From DASPXK01 sp035637315 (GTDB lineage: Bacteria; Chloroflexota; UBA6077; JACCZL01), in NCBI GenBank assembly GCA_035637315.1, contig DASPXK010000305.1, forward strand, positions 1 through 6,242: a stretch of 6,242 nucleotides of DNA, given 5' to 3'. This document shows, in pieces, positions 1 to 5,733 of this stretch. Made by a program: the position numbers and the translations under genes. Every line of letters begins with the position of its first letter. Positions within the stretch are counted from its first letter, which is position 1. The notes under the pieces are model-generated. The model was not told the origin of the DNA. It saw only the letters and a list, made by a program, of their open reading frames with translations, and made no database searches.

Positions 1-67
1 GCCTCTGCCTCATTATGGCCCGGATTGTATCCCGCGCCCGGCCCATCTTTCGGCTCGGTCAAGCTGC

Positions 68-95
68 TACTATCAGGCAATCCTCACCGAAGGGA
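68..95 (+). promoter_or_regulatory. Candidate -10 box and Shine-Dalgarno of the NIPSNAP gene
   Basis: TACTAT at 68-73 matches a bacterial -10 hexamer at four of six positions, including the conserved first TA and last T. GAAGGGA at 89-95 is a good Shine-Dalgarno sequence six bases before the ATG at 102. Transcription would begin near base 80. No convincing -35 hexamer is visible (ATCTTT at 45-50 has the right spacing but is poor). The ribosome site is much firmer than the promoter, and it fixes the start at 102 rather than at an upstream in-frame ATG at 15. Confidence 0.4.
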
Positions 96-101
96 AACGA
101 G

Positions 102-425
102 ATGCTGCACGAGCTACGCGTCTACCACGTCGTCCCGGGCAAGCTGCCCGCCCTCCTCAAGCGGTTCGACACGATCACCACCAAGATCTGGGAGCGGCAG
201 GGCATCCGCCAGGTCGGCTTCTGGACCGCGGACATCGGCACCAGCAACGTGCTGATCTATATGCTCGAGTGGGAGAGCCTGGCGGAGCGCGAGCAGAAAT
301 GGTCGGCCTTCCAGGCCGACCCGGAGTGGAACACGAAGCGAGCCGAGACCGAGAGGGACGGACCCCTGGTGGCGCGGGTCCGGAACAGCATCCTCCGCCC
401 GACGCGGTTCTCGAAGATCCAGTAG
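102..425 (+). CDS. NIPSNAP family protein
   Basis: The 107-residue product is a NIPSNAP-family protein, a small ferredoxin-like alpha/beta fold related to dimeric alpha/beta-barrel proteins. Bacterial members are about 100-110 residues and mostly lack a defined reaction. The family pattern is clear. It opens with HELRVYHVVPGK (residues 3-14), followed by a helix with LLKRFDTITT. The signature GIRQVGFWTADIG comes next, then a strand and the helix SLAEREQKW. The protein continues with FQADPEWNTKRAE and closes with ILRPTRFS. The start is ATG 102: it has a good Shine-Dalgarno sequence and homology begins there. The frame is open back to an ATG at 15, but that 29-residue extension is arginine-rich and lies over the likely promoter. 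There is no signal peptide or membrane segment, so it should be cytoplasmic. It converges on the R3H ATPase gene and appears to be a single-gene unit. The family call is strong; no substrate can be inferred. Confidence 0.88.
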   Translation: MLHELRVYHVVPGKLPALLKRFDTITTKIWERQGIRQVGFWTADIGTSNVLIYMLEWESLAEREQKWSAFQADPEWNTKRAETERDGPLVARVRNSILRPTRFSKIQ

Positions 426-437
426 GGGCCCCAGCGA

Positions 438-512
438 GCCCTCACCCCCCAACCCCCTCTCCCAAGTTTGGGAGAGGGGGCAGGGAACAAGTGCGCTTCG
501 CGGGGTGAGGGC
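438..512. repeat. Nested inverted-repeat element (REP/MITE-like) in the convergent gap
   Basis: Two perfect inverted repeats are nested around one centre. The outer arms are GCCCTCACCCC (438-448) and GGGGTGAGGGC (502-512), 11 bp. The inner arms are CCCCCTCTCCCAA (453-465) and TTGGGAGAGGGGG (468-480), 13 bp around a two-base centre. A tiny GCG-CTT-CGC hairpin (493-501) sits on the right flank. From general knowledge, this CCCTCACCCC...CCCTCTCCC...GGGAGAGGG...GGGTGAGGG design recurs as a dispersed intergenic repeat in many GC-rich and other bacterial genomes. Its accidental translations, of the type LSQTWERGLGGEG or SPKLGRGGWG, are often mis-annotated as proteins, and this copy encodes exactly such peptides. 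It fills the gap between two converging genes and could act as a two-way transcription barrier, but neither side has a T-tract, so it is not a canonical intrinsic terminator. Confidence 0.8.
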
Positions 513-540
513 CAAGTGGTGAGCGCGACAAATCGCGGCC

Positions 541-2187
541 CTACTCGTCGCGGGGGTAGATCTGGACGCGGCGGTACGGCTCACGGCCCAGGCTGCGTGA
601 GCCCAGGTTGTACTGCTCTGCGAGCTGGTGCTGCAGGCGGCGAACATACGCGCTCTGGGGCGAGAGCTCGATCGGCCTGGAGTCCTCGAGCACGCGCGAG
701 ATGGCGTCCTCGGTCTCCTGGAGCGCCGAGGTGGTCGTGACAGTTGGGCCAGTCGGGCCAACGTCCATTTGGACGACCCGCGCCAGGCCCTCCTCGATCT
801 GCCCGCCACTGTTGCTGCGCAGCACGTAGATCGGAGTGCCCGCCGCCTCCGCGTCGCGAAGCGCCTGCGGCTTGCGGCGGTAGTAGTTCTTCAAGGTCAG
901 CACGACGTCCGCATCGGCGGGATCCGTCGTGACCACGAGCGGCAAGCGCAGGCCGCGGATGAGCTGCTCCATCCTGGAGCGGTTCACGCCGTACGGATAG
1001 ACTCGCAGCAGCTTGCCGCTCGCGGCCCGCTCGCCGATGGCTCGCGGTGGCTCGCTCTCACGGCCTCGACCCCAGCCGAACGAGGCGGGTGTGGTGACGC
1101 CGTCGTCGAGCACCCCGCCGGGCAGGCCGGCCAGGGAGGCCGGGCGCCGAGCGGGCGGCTGCTCGACCCGAACTTCGCCGCTCTCGTCACGATACCGAAC
1201 GGCAGCCGCTCGCGGTTGGCCCCGCAGTATGGCGTCGACCACCTCGGCCACGTTGTCGTGGACGGCTACTCGGCTCCAGTTCTGGATCTCGATCACCACG
1301 TCGAACGTAGGCGGCGCCTTGCGCTCGAGCACCGATTTCTGCGTGCCGCGGCGGCGAGCTTCCTCGTCGCCCAGCGTGACCGTCTGGATACCCCCGAGCA
1401 GGTCAGCCAGGGTCGGATTCAGCATCAGGTTTTCGAGCGTGTTGCCGTGCGCTGTGGCTATGAGCTGCACGCCGCGCTCGGCGATCGTCCTGGCCGCCAG
1501 CGCCTCTAGCTCCGTACCGATCTCGTCGATCACGATGACCTCAGGCATGTGGTTCTCCACCGCCTCGATCATCACCGCGTGCTGCATCGTCGGCGTGGCG
1601 ACTTGCATCCGCCGCGCACGGCCGATCGCCGGGTGGGGGATATCGCCGTCGCCACCGATCTCGTTGGATGTGTCGACGATGATGACGCGCTTGCCCAGGT
1701 CGTCGGCCAGCACCCGCGCCGCCTCGCGGAGCAGGGTGGTCTTACCCACTCCGGGCTTGCCCATCATCAAGATGCTGCGACCCGATTCGACCAGGTCGCG
1801 AACGATGGCGATGGTGCCATAGACAGCCCGCCCGACCCGCGAGGTCAGGCCGACGATACGCCCCTCACGGTTGCGGATCGCCGAGATCCGGTGCAGCGTC
1901 CGCTCGATCCCGGCCCGGTTGTCGTCGCCAAAGCTCCCAATCCGCTGGATGACGTAGTCGAGGTCCTCCTCGGTGACCGGATGGCTGCTCAGCAGCAGCT
2001 CGCGGCCCGGGAAGCGCGCCTCAGGCTCGCGACCGAGGTCCATGACCACCTCGAGCAGCTCGTGGCGGTCTGCCATGCTTCCGAGCGGGTCGCAAATGTG
2101 CGGCGGGAGGACAGCAAGCAGCGAATCGAGGTCGTCGGTGACGCGCTGCTCGTAAGAGCGGCGTGGGTACTCAGCCGGTTGCGCCAT
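541..2187 (-). CDS. SpoIIIAA/Ycf45-like AAA ATPase with C-terminal R3H domain
   Basis: This 548-residue protein is a P-loop ATPase of the SpoIIIAA/Ycf45 group joined to a nucleic-acid-binding R3H domain. An N-terminal helical region (about 1-120) includes GDDNRAGIERTLHRISAIRNR, typical of the group. The Walker A motif GKPGVGKT is at 143-150. DTSNEIGGDGDIPHPAIGRARR follows at 172-193. Walker B VIVIDE is at 217-222, and TAHGNTLENLMLNPTLADLLGG at 245-266 is a family signature. A proline/arginine-rich linker (about 330-390) leads to a region beginning LLRVYPYGVNRSR (393-405), also present in cyanobacterial homologues. The R3H domain is about 490-545, with R516 and H520 giving the RxxxH motif. Bacillus SpoIIIAA is only about 300 residues and belongs to the sporulation channel; the long R3H form occurs in bacteria that do not sporulate, so a sporulation role should not be assumed. 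It is the second gene of an operon: its ATG shares one base with the upstream GNAT stop (TAATG), and GGCGGA lies only two bases before the start, which favours translational coupling. It is cytoplasmic, with unknown partner and substrate. Confidence 0.9.
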   Translation of the reverse strand: MAQPAEYPRRSYEQRVTDDLDSLLAVLPPHICDPLGSMADRHELLEVVMDLGREPEARFPGRELLLSSHPVTEEDLDYVIQRIGSFGDDNRAGIERTLHRISAIRNREGRIVGLTSRVGRAVYGTIAIVRDLVESGRSILMMGKPGVGKTTLLREAARVLADDLGKRVIIVDTSNEIGGDGDIPHPAIGRARRMQVATPTMQHAVMIEAVENHMPEVIVIDEIGTELEALAARTIAERGVQLIATAHGNTLENLMLNPTLADLLGGIQTVTLGDEEARRRGTQKSVLERKAPPTFDVVIEIQNWSRVAVHDNVAEVVDAILRGQPRAAAVRYRDESGEVRVEQPPARRPASLAGLPGGVLDDGVTTPASFGWGRGRESEPPRAIGERAASGKLLRVYPYGVNRSRMEQLIRGLRLPLVVTTDPADADVVLTLKNYYRRKPQALRDAEAAGTPIYVLRSNSGGQIEEGLARVVQMDVGPTGPTVTTTSALQETEDAISRVLEDSRPIELSPQSAYVRRLQHQLAEQYNLGSRSLGREPYRRVQIYPRDE

Positions 2188-3143
2188 TATCCGCCGATAA
2201 TCTTAGCAGGTACGAGCTTTGGCTCTGAGACGCGGACGGCGAGCTGCCTGACGTAGATGTCGTATTGACCCGCCAGATCGAAGCCGACTCGCTCGAGCGC
2301 GGAGCCGAGCCCGGCCTGGTACTCGCGGACGGCCGAATAGACCAATGCTTTCTCGCTTACCTGGAGCAGGGCGTAACCGACGAAGCGATCGATCAACGAT
2401 TCGTACTTCGGGTCGACCATAAATTCCAGGTACTGACTCTTCTGGCCGTACACCACTTCCAGCCAGCCGGCCAGTCCCTCCCCTAGCTCCCAGACGTATT
2501 GATGACGGTCGCCGATGAGGGATGGCGCCCACCGCTTGCGCCCCCGATGCAGCGCCGACCACTCCTCGTAGCTCATCGCCTCGGCCGACCGAACGACGGC
2601 CGGGACAGCCGCGTTGTAGAGCTGAAAGAGGGCGTGCTCGTCGGCCCTGAGTCGCGGCCGGCCCTCGAATCGATCCGTCTTCGAGACCTTGAACGGTGGG
2701 CTGAGGCGATAGACCGACGACGTCGTGTAGCGCTCGAAGCCGGCCCGCCGGGCGACCTCGGCACCGGCAATGCCGCTTGGCGCCTCCATGAAGACCCGCA
2801 GCGCACCGGTCGCCGCGGCCTCGTGGCAGAGGCGGTCCAGCAGCTCCTCGGGCCGACCGTTCTGGCCGTTCACGGCGTGAAGGTGCTCGACGTCCCAGAC
2901 CAGTCCGCCGTAACGAGCCCGCGCCACCGCCAGTCCCACGATCCGCCCGTCGTCCACCGCGACCCAGGCGCGGCCATGAGTGGCGCGCTGGCCAAGCGAC
3001 TGCCAGAGCGTCTGGTGCACTGGCAGGTGGCCGCTCTCCGGCTGGACCTTGGGCCAGGTGTGGGAGGTGATCTCGCTGCCTGGCGCCTGGCGCAAAGACA
3101 GGGCCAGTCCGACCAGGTCGGTCGGACGGAGCGGGCGTATCAT
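2187..3143 (-). CDS. Tandem GNAT-fold N-acetyltransferase-like protein
   Basis: The 318-residue product reads as two GNAT acyltransferase lobes in tandem. The first (about 1-148) opens with IRPLRPTDL, typical of GNAT beta1. It has AWVAVDDGRIVGLAVAR (59-75) as the beta2-beta3 hairpin and closes with GALRVFMEAPS...ARRAGFERY (113-139), the usual GNAT end in which a gain in AxxxGF marks the last helix and strand. The second (about 158-302) has EDH-like RADEHALFQLYNAAVPAVVR, then YVWELGEGLAGWLEV (216-230) and ALERVGFDLAGQYDIYVRQL (282-301). The classical acetyl-CoA loop (R/Q-x-x-G-x-G/A) is absent from both lobes, so catalytic activity is uncertain and the acceptor unknown. The start is ATG 3143, where homology begins. 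The frame is open further back, to 3287, but only by crossing the divergent promoter into cobS. A GTG at 3158 is an alternative start. It is the first gene of the minus-strand operon and its stop overlaps the R3H ATPase start by one base. Confidence 0.78.
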   Translation of the reverse strand: MIRPLRPTDLVGLALSLRQAPGSEITSHTWPKVQPESGHLPVHQTLWQSLGQRATHGRAWVAVDDGRIVGLAVARARYGGLVWDVEHLHAVNGQNGRPEELLDRLCHEAAATGALRVFMEAPSGIAGAEVARRAGFERYTTSSVYRLSPPFKVSKTDRFEGRPRLRADEHALFQLYNAAVPAVVRSAEAMSYEEWSALHRGRKRWAPSLIGDRHQYVWELGEGLAGWLEVVYGQKSQYLEFMVDPKYESLIDRFVGYALLQVSEKALVYSAVREYQAGLGSALERVGFDLAGQYDIYVRQLAVRVSEPKLVPAKIIGG

Positions 3144-3175
3144 GCGATGTCCGTCCACACGAGGCTGCGGACTTG

Positions 3176-3186
3176 ATTCTACTATA
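3176..3186 (-). promoter_or_regulatory. Candidate -10 region of the GNAT/R3H-ATPase operon
   Basis: An AT-rich island in otherwise GC-rich sequence gives two overlapping -10-like hexamers on the minus strand: TAGAAT (3181-3176) and TATAGT (3186-3181). Either would put the transcript start roughly 20-35 bases before the ATG at 3143. The expected -35 positions fall inside the 15-bp palindrome and do not resemble TTGACA. A promoter here is needed by the divergent layout, but which hexamer is used cannot be decided by eye. Confidence 0.4.
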
Positions 3187-3192
3187 TATTCC

Positions 3193-3225
3193 CTGGGGGC
3201 GGTCCGCAGGGCGGACCGCCCCCAG
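3193..3225. repeat. Perfect 15-bp palindrome in the divergent promoter region
   Basis: CTGGGGGCGGTCCGC (3193-3207) is repeated exactly in inverted orientation as GCGGACCGCCCCCAG (3211-3225), with a three-base AGG centre. It sits in the 98-base gap between the GNAT operon and cobS, between their -10-like boxes, and covers where both -35 elements should lie. It could be an operator for both directions, a REP-like dispersed palindrome, or a transcription-blocking hairpin separating the divergent units. It ends three bases before the cobS -10 box and has no T-tract on either side. The structure is certain; its role is open. Confidence 0.85.
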
Positions 3226-3228
3226 ACG

Positions 3229-3234
3229 TATAAT
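3229..3234 (+). promoter_or_regulatory. Consensus -10 box of cobS, implying a leaderless transcript
   Basis: TATAAT at 3229-3234 is a perfect -10 hexamer. The cobS ATG begins at 3242, only seven bases after it, so transcription starting the usual six to eight bases downstream would begin at or within a base or two of the ATG. No Shine-Dalgarno sequence precedes that ATG, as expected of a leaderless message. The -35 position at 17-bp spacing (3206-3211, GCAGGG) does not match consensus and lies in the palindrome. Confidence 0.6.
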
Positions 3235-3241
3235 CGCCACA

Positions 3242-4063
3242 ATGGCGTCTTTTGACTCCACCGTGGTGTCGGCCGACCATTCGTCAAAAGCGGGCGGCCG
3301 GCTGGCCGATCTGCTCGTCGGTCCGGTCTTTGCGCTGCAGTTCCTCACGCTCGTCCCGCCGTTGGTGCGGCGCGAGGCGCGCGTCGGCGAGCTCGGGGCC
3401 TCGGAAGCGTTCTTCCCCCTGGTCGGCCTGGCTCTTGGAGCGCTGCTGGCGGGCCTCGGCATGCTGCTTGCCCCGTTTCTCGCTCAGTCCGTCCGCGACG
3501 TCGTGCTGGTGGCGATGCTCGCGGTGATGACGGGCGCGCTCCACCTCGACGGGCTGGTCGACACTTTCGACGGACTGTTCACCGGGCACACCCCGGGTGA
3601 GCGTCTTGCAGCCATGCGTGACCCACGGGCCGGAGCGTACGGCGTTGTGGCGGTCGTGTCCGTGCTGCTCCTCAAGGTAGCTGCGTTGGGAGCACTGTCG
3701 GGGCCGGCGCGGCCACTGGCCCTCATGCTGGCTCCATGCCTTGGCCGCTGGACGATAGTCCAGGCAACCTGGTTTTTCCCCTACGCCAGGCCCAGCGGGG
3801 TTGGGCGAGCATTCAAGGACGGCCTTCGCCTCGCGCACGTACTGCTCGCCGCGGCGATGGCGCTCGCGGCGGCGCTCTGGCTTACGGGGCCGCTCGGACT
3901 GGTCCTGTTCGGCGGCGCGGTCGCCTTCACCGGGCTTGCGGGGCGGGCCATGGCAGCCCGCCTGGGTGGCCTGAGCGGAGACACCTACGGCGCCCTGTGC
4001 GAGCTGGTCGAAACAGGCGTCCTGCTCGCTCTAGGTGTGGCGTTCTTGAGCACGGCCAAGTGA
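3242..4063 (+). CDS. cobS: Adenosylcobinamide-GDP ribazoletransferase (cobalamin synthase) CobS
   Basis: CobS joins adenosylcobinamide-GDP to alpha-ribazole (or its 5'-phosphate), releasing GMP, to give adenosylcobalamin (or its phosphate). It is an integral membrane enzyme and the late step of nucleotide-loop assembly. The 273-residue length suits the family (about 250-280). Visible signatures are FALQFLTLVPP (30-40), the acidic metal-binding motif HLDGLVDTFDG (101-111) with D103, D107 and D110, MRDPRAGAYG (125-134), and GLSGDTYGALCELVE (243-257). Hydrophobic membrane segments fall at about 57-81, 86-99, 134-151, 155-168, 197-214, 218-235 and 256-270. The common motif ends DxADG; here alanine is replaced by valine in DGLVDTFDG, a conservative change. 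ATG 3242 is chosen because a perfect -10 box ends seven bases before it; the frame opens further back only through the promoter palindrome. cobQ follows three bases after its stop. No cobalamin riboswitch fits upstream. Confidence 0.95.
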   Translation: MASFDSTVVSADHSSKAGGRLADLLVGPVFALQFLTLVPPLVRREARVGELGASEAFFPLVGLALGALLAGLGMLLAPFLAQSVRDVVLVAMLAVMTGALHLDGLVDTFDGLFTGHTPGERLAAMRDPRAGAYGVVAVVSVLLLKVAALGALSGPARPLALMLAPCLGRWTIVQATWFFPYARPSGVGRAFKDGLRLAHVLLAAAMALAAALWLTGPLGLVLFGGAVAFTGLAGRAMAARLGGLSGDTYGALCELVETGVLLALGVAFLSTAK

Positions 4064-4066
4064 CGA

Positions 4067-5593
4067 ATGATGGCTGAGCCCGCGGCGGTGTTGATGGTCC
4101 AGGGCACCGCCTCCCACGTCGGCAAGAGCACCCTGGTGACGGCGTTGTGTCGGATCTTTCGCCAGGATGGTCTGCGGGTGGCGCCGTTCAAGGCCCAGAA
4201 CATGGCTCTGAACTCGTTCGTGGCGATCGAGGGCGGTGAGATCGGGCGCGCCCAGGCGGTCCAGGCCGAAGCGGCCGGCGTCGAGCCATCGGTCGACATG
4301 AACCCGATCCTCCTCAAGCCGGAGGGCGAGGCCCGATCGCAGGTCGTCCTCGAGGGGCGGGCCAGCGGCTCGCTCGGGGCCGCCGATTACCATCGGGCGC
4401 ACGAACGATTCTGGCCGGTCGTGGAGGCGGCGCTGGCCCGCCTGCGATCGCGCTTCGACCTGGTCGTGATCGAGGGCGCCGGCAGCCCCGCCGAAGTGAA
4501 TCTTCGCTCTACCGATCTGGCCAACATGCGGGTCGCCCTCCACGCGGGGGCCCCGGTCTTGCTGGTGGGCGATATCGAACGAGGGGGCGTGTTCGCCTCG
4601 CTGCTGGGCACCCTCGAGCTGTTGCAGCCCCAGGAGCGCTCGCTGGTCTGTGGCCTGGCGATCAACAAGTTCCGCGGCGACCTGTCAATCCTGCTGCCGG
4701 GGCTCGAGCTGCTCGAGCAGCGGACCGGCGTCCCAGTCCTCGGCGTGCTGCCCTTCCTCCCTCACCTCGACCTGCCAGAGGAGGACTCGCTGGGGCTGGA
4801 TGGCTCGCGGGGGACCACCGAGGGGCCGGGCCTGGACCTCGCGGTGGCGCGGCTGCCGCGGATCGCCAACTTCGACGACTTTTCGCCACTGGCGGCCGAG
4901 CCGTCGGTCCGCCTGCGTTATGTCGACGACTCGCTGCGGCTCGGCCGCCCGGACCTGCTCTTCATGCCAGGCACGAAGACGACGGTGGCCGACCTGGCCT
5001 GGCTTCGCCAGACAGGCCTCGCCGATGCGACCGTCAGGCTGCGCGAGACGGGCACGCCGGTAGTGGGAATCTGCGGCGGCCTTCAGATGCTCGGGCAGCG
5101 CATCCTCGACCCGCACGGCGCCGAATCACCTGTGCCCGAGACAGCCGGGCTGGGACTGCTGCCCGTCGAGACGTCATTCGCCACCGTCAAGCGGACCTGC
5201 CGCGTGCGCGGCCGAGTGGCCACTCGCCGCGGCCCGCTGGGGTCGGCGTGTGGCGGCGAGCTGGCTGGTTACGAGATCCACATGGGCCAGACCACGATCG
5301 GCGGGCAGCTCGAGCGACTCTTCGCGATTCACGAGCGTTCCGGCCAGACGGTCGACGATTCCGACGGCCTGTTCTCTCCCGACGGCCTGGTCCTGGGGAC
5401 CTATCTGCACGGGCTGTTCGAGAATCCACCCATCCGGGCCGCGCTGCTGGGCTGGCTGTCCGCGCGTACGGGTCGGGCGCCGGCGCCTGTGGCAGCTCCG
5501 ATCGACCGTGAGCGCCAGTACGACGCGCTGGCTGACGCCGTTCGACACTCGCTGGACATCGCGAGGCTCAAGTCTGCCTGTAATCTGGCTTGA
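4067..5593 (+). CDS. cobQ: Cobyric acid synthase (glutamine-hydrolysing) CobQ/CbiP
   Basis: CobQ uses ATP and glutamine to amidate side chains b, d, e and g of adenosylcobyrinic acid a,c-diamide, giving adenosylcobyric acid in the cytoplasm. The 508-residue length is normal. The N-terminal synthetase half begins VQGTASHVGKST (11-22), the modified P-loop of this family. It continues with PFKAQNMALNSF (40-51), ARSQVVLEG (89-97), VVIEGAGSPAEVNL (133-146) and LLVGDIERGGVFAS (165-178). The C-terminal triad-type glutamine amidotransferase half has PDLLFMPGTKTT (295-306), the nucleophile C336 in VVGICGGLQMLG (332-343), GYEIHMGQT (401-409), and H448 in LGTYLHGLFENP (443-454). Nothing catalytic appears missing. 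Two ATGs stand in tandem (4067 and 4070), both plausible starts, and the Shine-Dalgarno is weak. With a three-base gap from cobS, translation is probably coupled and the two form one operon. Confidence 0.97.
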   Translation: MMAEPAAVLMVQGTASHVGKSTLVTALCRIFRQDGLRVAPFKAQNMALNSFVAIEGGEIGRAQAVQAEAAGVEPSVDMNPILLKPEGEARSQVVLEGRASGSLGAADYHRAHERFWPVVEAALARLRSRFDLVVIEGAGSPAEVNLRSTDLANMRVALHAGAPVLLVGDIERGGVFASLLGTLELLQPQERSLVCGLAINKFRGDLSILLPGLELLEQRTGVPVLGVLPFLPHLDLPEEDSLGLDGSRGTTEGPGLDLAVARLPRIANFDDFSPLAAEPSVRLRYVDDSLRLGRPDLLFMPGTKTTVADLAWLRQTGLADATVRLRETGTPVVGICGGLQMLGQRILDPHGAESPVPETAGLGLLPVETSFATVKRTCRVRGRVATRRGPLGSACGGELAGYEIHMGQTTIGGQLERLFAIHERSGQTVDDSDGLFSPDGLVLGTYLHGLFENPPIRAALLGWLSARTGRAPAPVAAPIDRERQYDALADAVRHSLDIARLKSACNLA

Positions 5594-5615
5594 CGACCGC
5601 TCGATCCACGTACGC

Positions 5616-5636
5616 CCGGGCATACAATAGGCCCGG
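5616..5636 (+). repeat. GC hairpin after cobQ with a TACAAT-containing loop
   Basis: CCGGGC (5616-5621) and GCCCGG (5631-5636) form a 6-bp inverted repeat around the nine-base loop ATACAATAG. It lies 22 bases after the cobQ stop. As RNA it could be a weak 3' hairpin of the cob operon, but no T-tract follows. The loop also holds TACAAT (5623-5628), a good -10 hexamer, though the expected -35 position shows nothing convincing. It may be a terminator-like hairpin, a promoter with an operator around it, or chance in GC-rich DNA. Confidence 0.35.
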
Positions 5637-5673
5637 CCTGGCCCGCCCCGAGGCGCCGACGCAGCTCTGAGCC

Positions 5674-5703
5674 TTGGCTGCCGCGGACGGCGGTGATTAC
5701 AAT
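5674..5703 (+). promoter_or_regulatory. Candidate sigma70-type promoter of ruvC
   Basis: TTGGCT (5674-5679, four of six matches to the -35 consensus) and TACAAT (5698-5703, five of six to the -10 consensus) are separated by 18 bases. The transcript would start near 5710, about 24 bases before the proposed TTG start of ruvC. This gives the ruv genes a promoter independent of cobS-cobQ. It also argues against the in-frame upstream starts at 5674 (the -35 box itself) and GTG 5704. Confidence 0.5.
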
Positions 5704-5733
5704 GTGCGAACGAATGTTCGGTTGGCGGATGCC

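Noticed and set aside
15..101. N-terminal extension of the NIPSNAP protein from ATG 15
   Set aside because: The 29 residues are arginine-rich and unlike the family, they lie over the likely -10 box, and a good Shine-Dalgarno sits before ATG 102.
453..480. Canonical Rho-independent terminator between the converging genes
   Set aside because: The stem is strong, but neither strand has a T-tract after it, so it is described as a repeat with possible barrier function.
114..809. 231-codon minus-strand frame across the NIPSNAP gene and the repeat
   Set aside because: It is antisense to a clear NIPSNAP gene and then overlaps the end of the R3H ATPase gene in another frame. Its composition is low-complexity R/S/A typical of GC-rich shadow frames, and it translates the repeat.
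628..1509. 293-codon plus-strand frame opposite the R3H ATPase gene
   Set aside because: It is antisense to a protein with intact Walker and R3H motifs, and its composition has no recognisable domain.
3173..3241. Upstream extension of cobS from ATG 3173
   Set aside because: It would translate through the palindrome and the -10 box; the family-like protein is complete from ATG 3242.
3144..3241. Cobalamin riboswitch upstream of cobS
   Set aside because: The gap is only 98 bases and is dominated by a palindrome and promoter boxes; the transcript appears leaderless, and no B12-box-like sequence is visible.
2203..3462. 419-codon minus-strand frame over the GNAT gene, promoter region and start of cobS
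   Set aside because: It crosses the divergent promoter and two well-supported genes, and its R/G/A/P-rich product has no recognisable domain.
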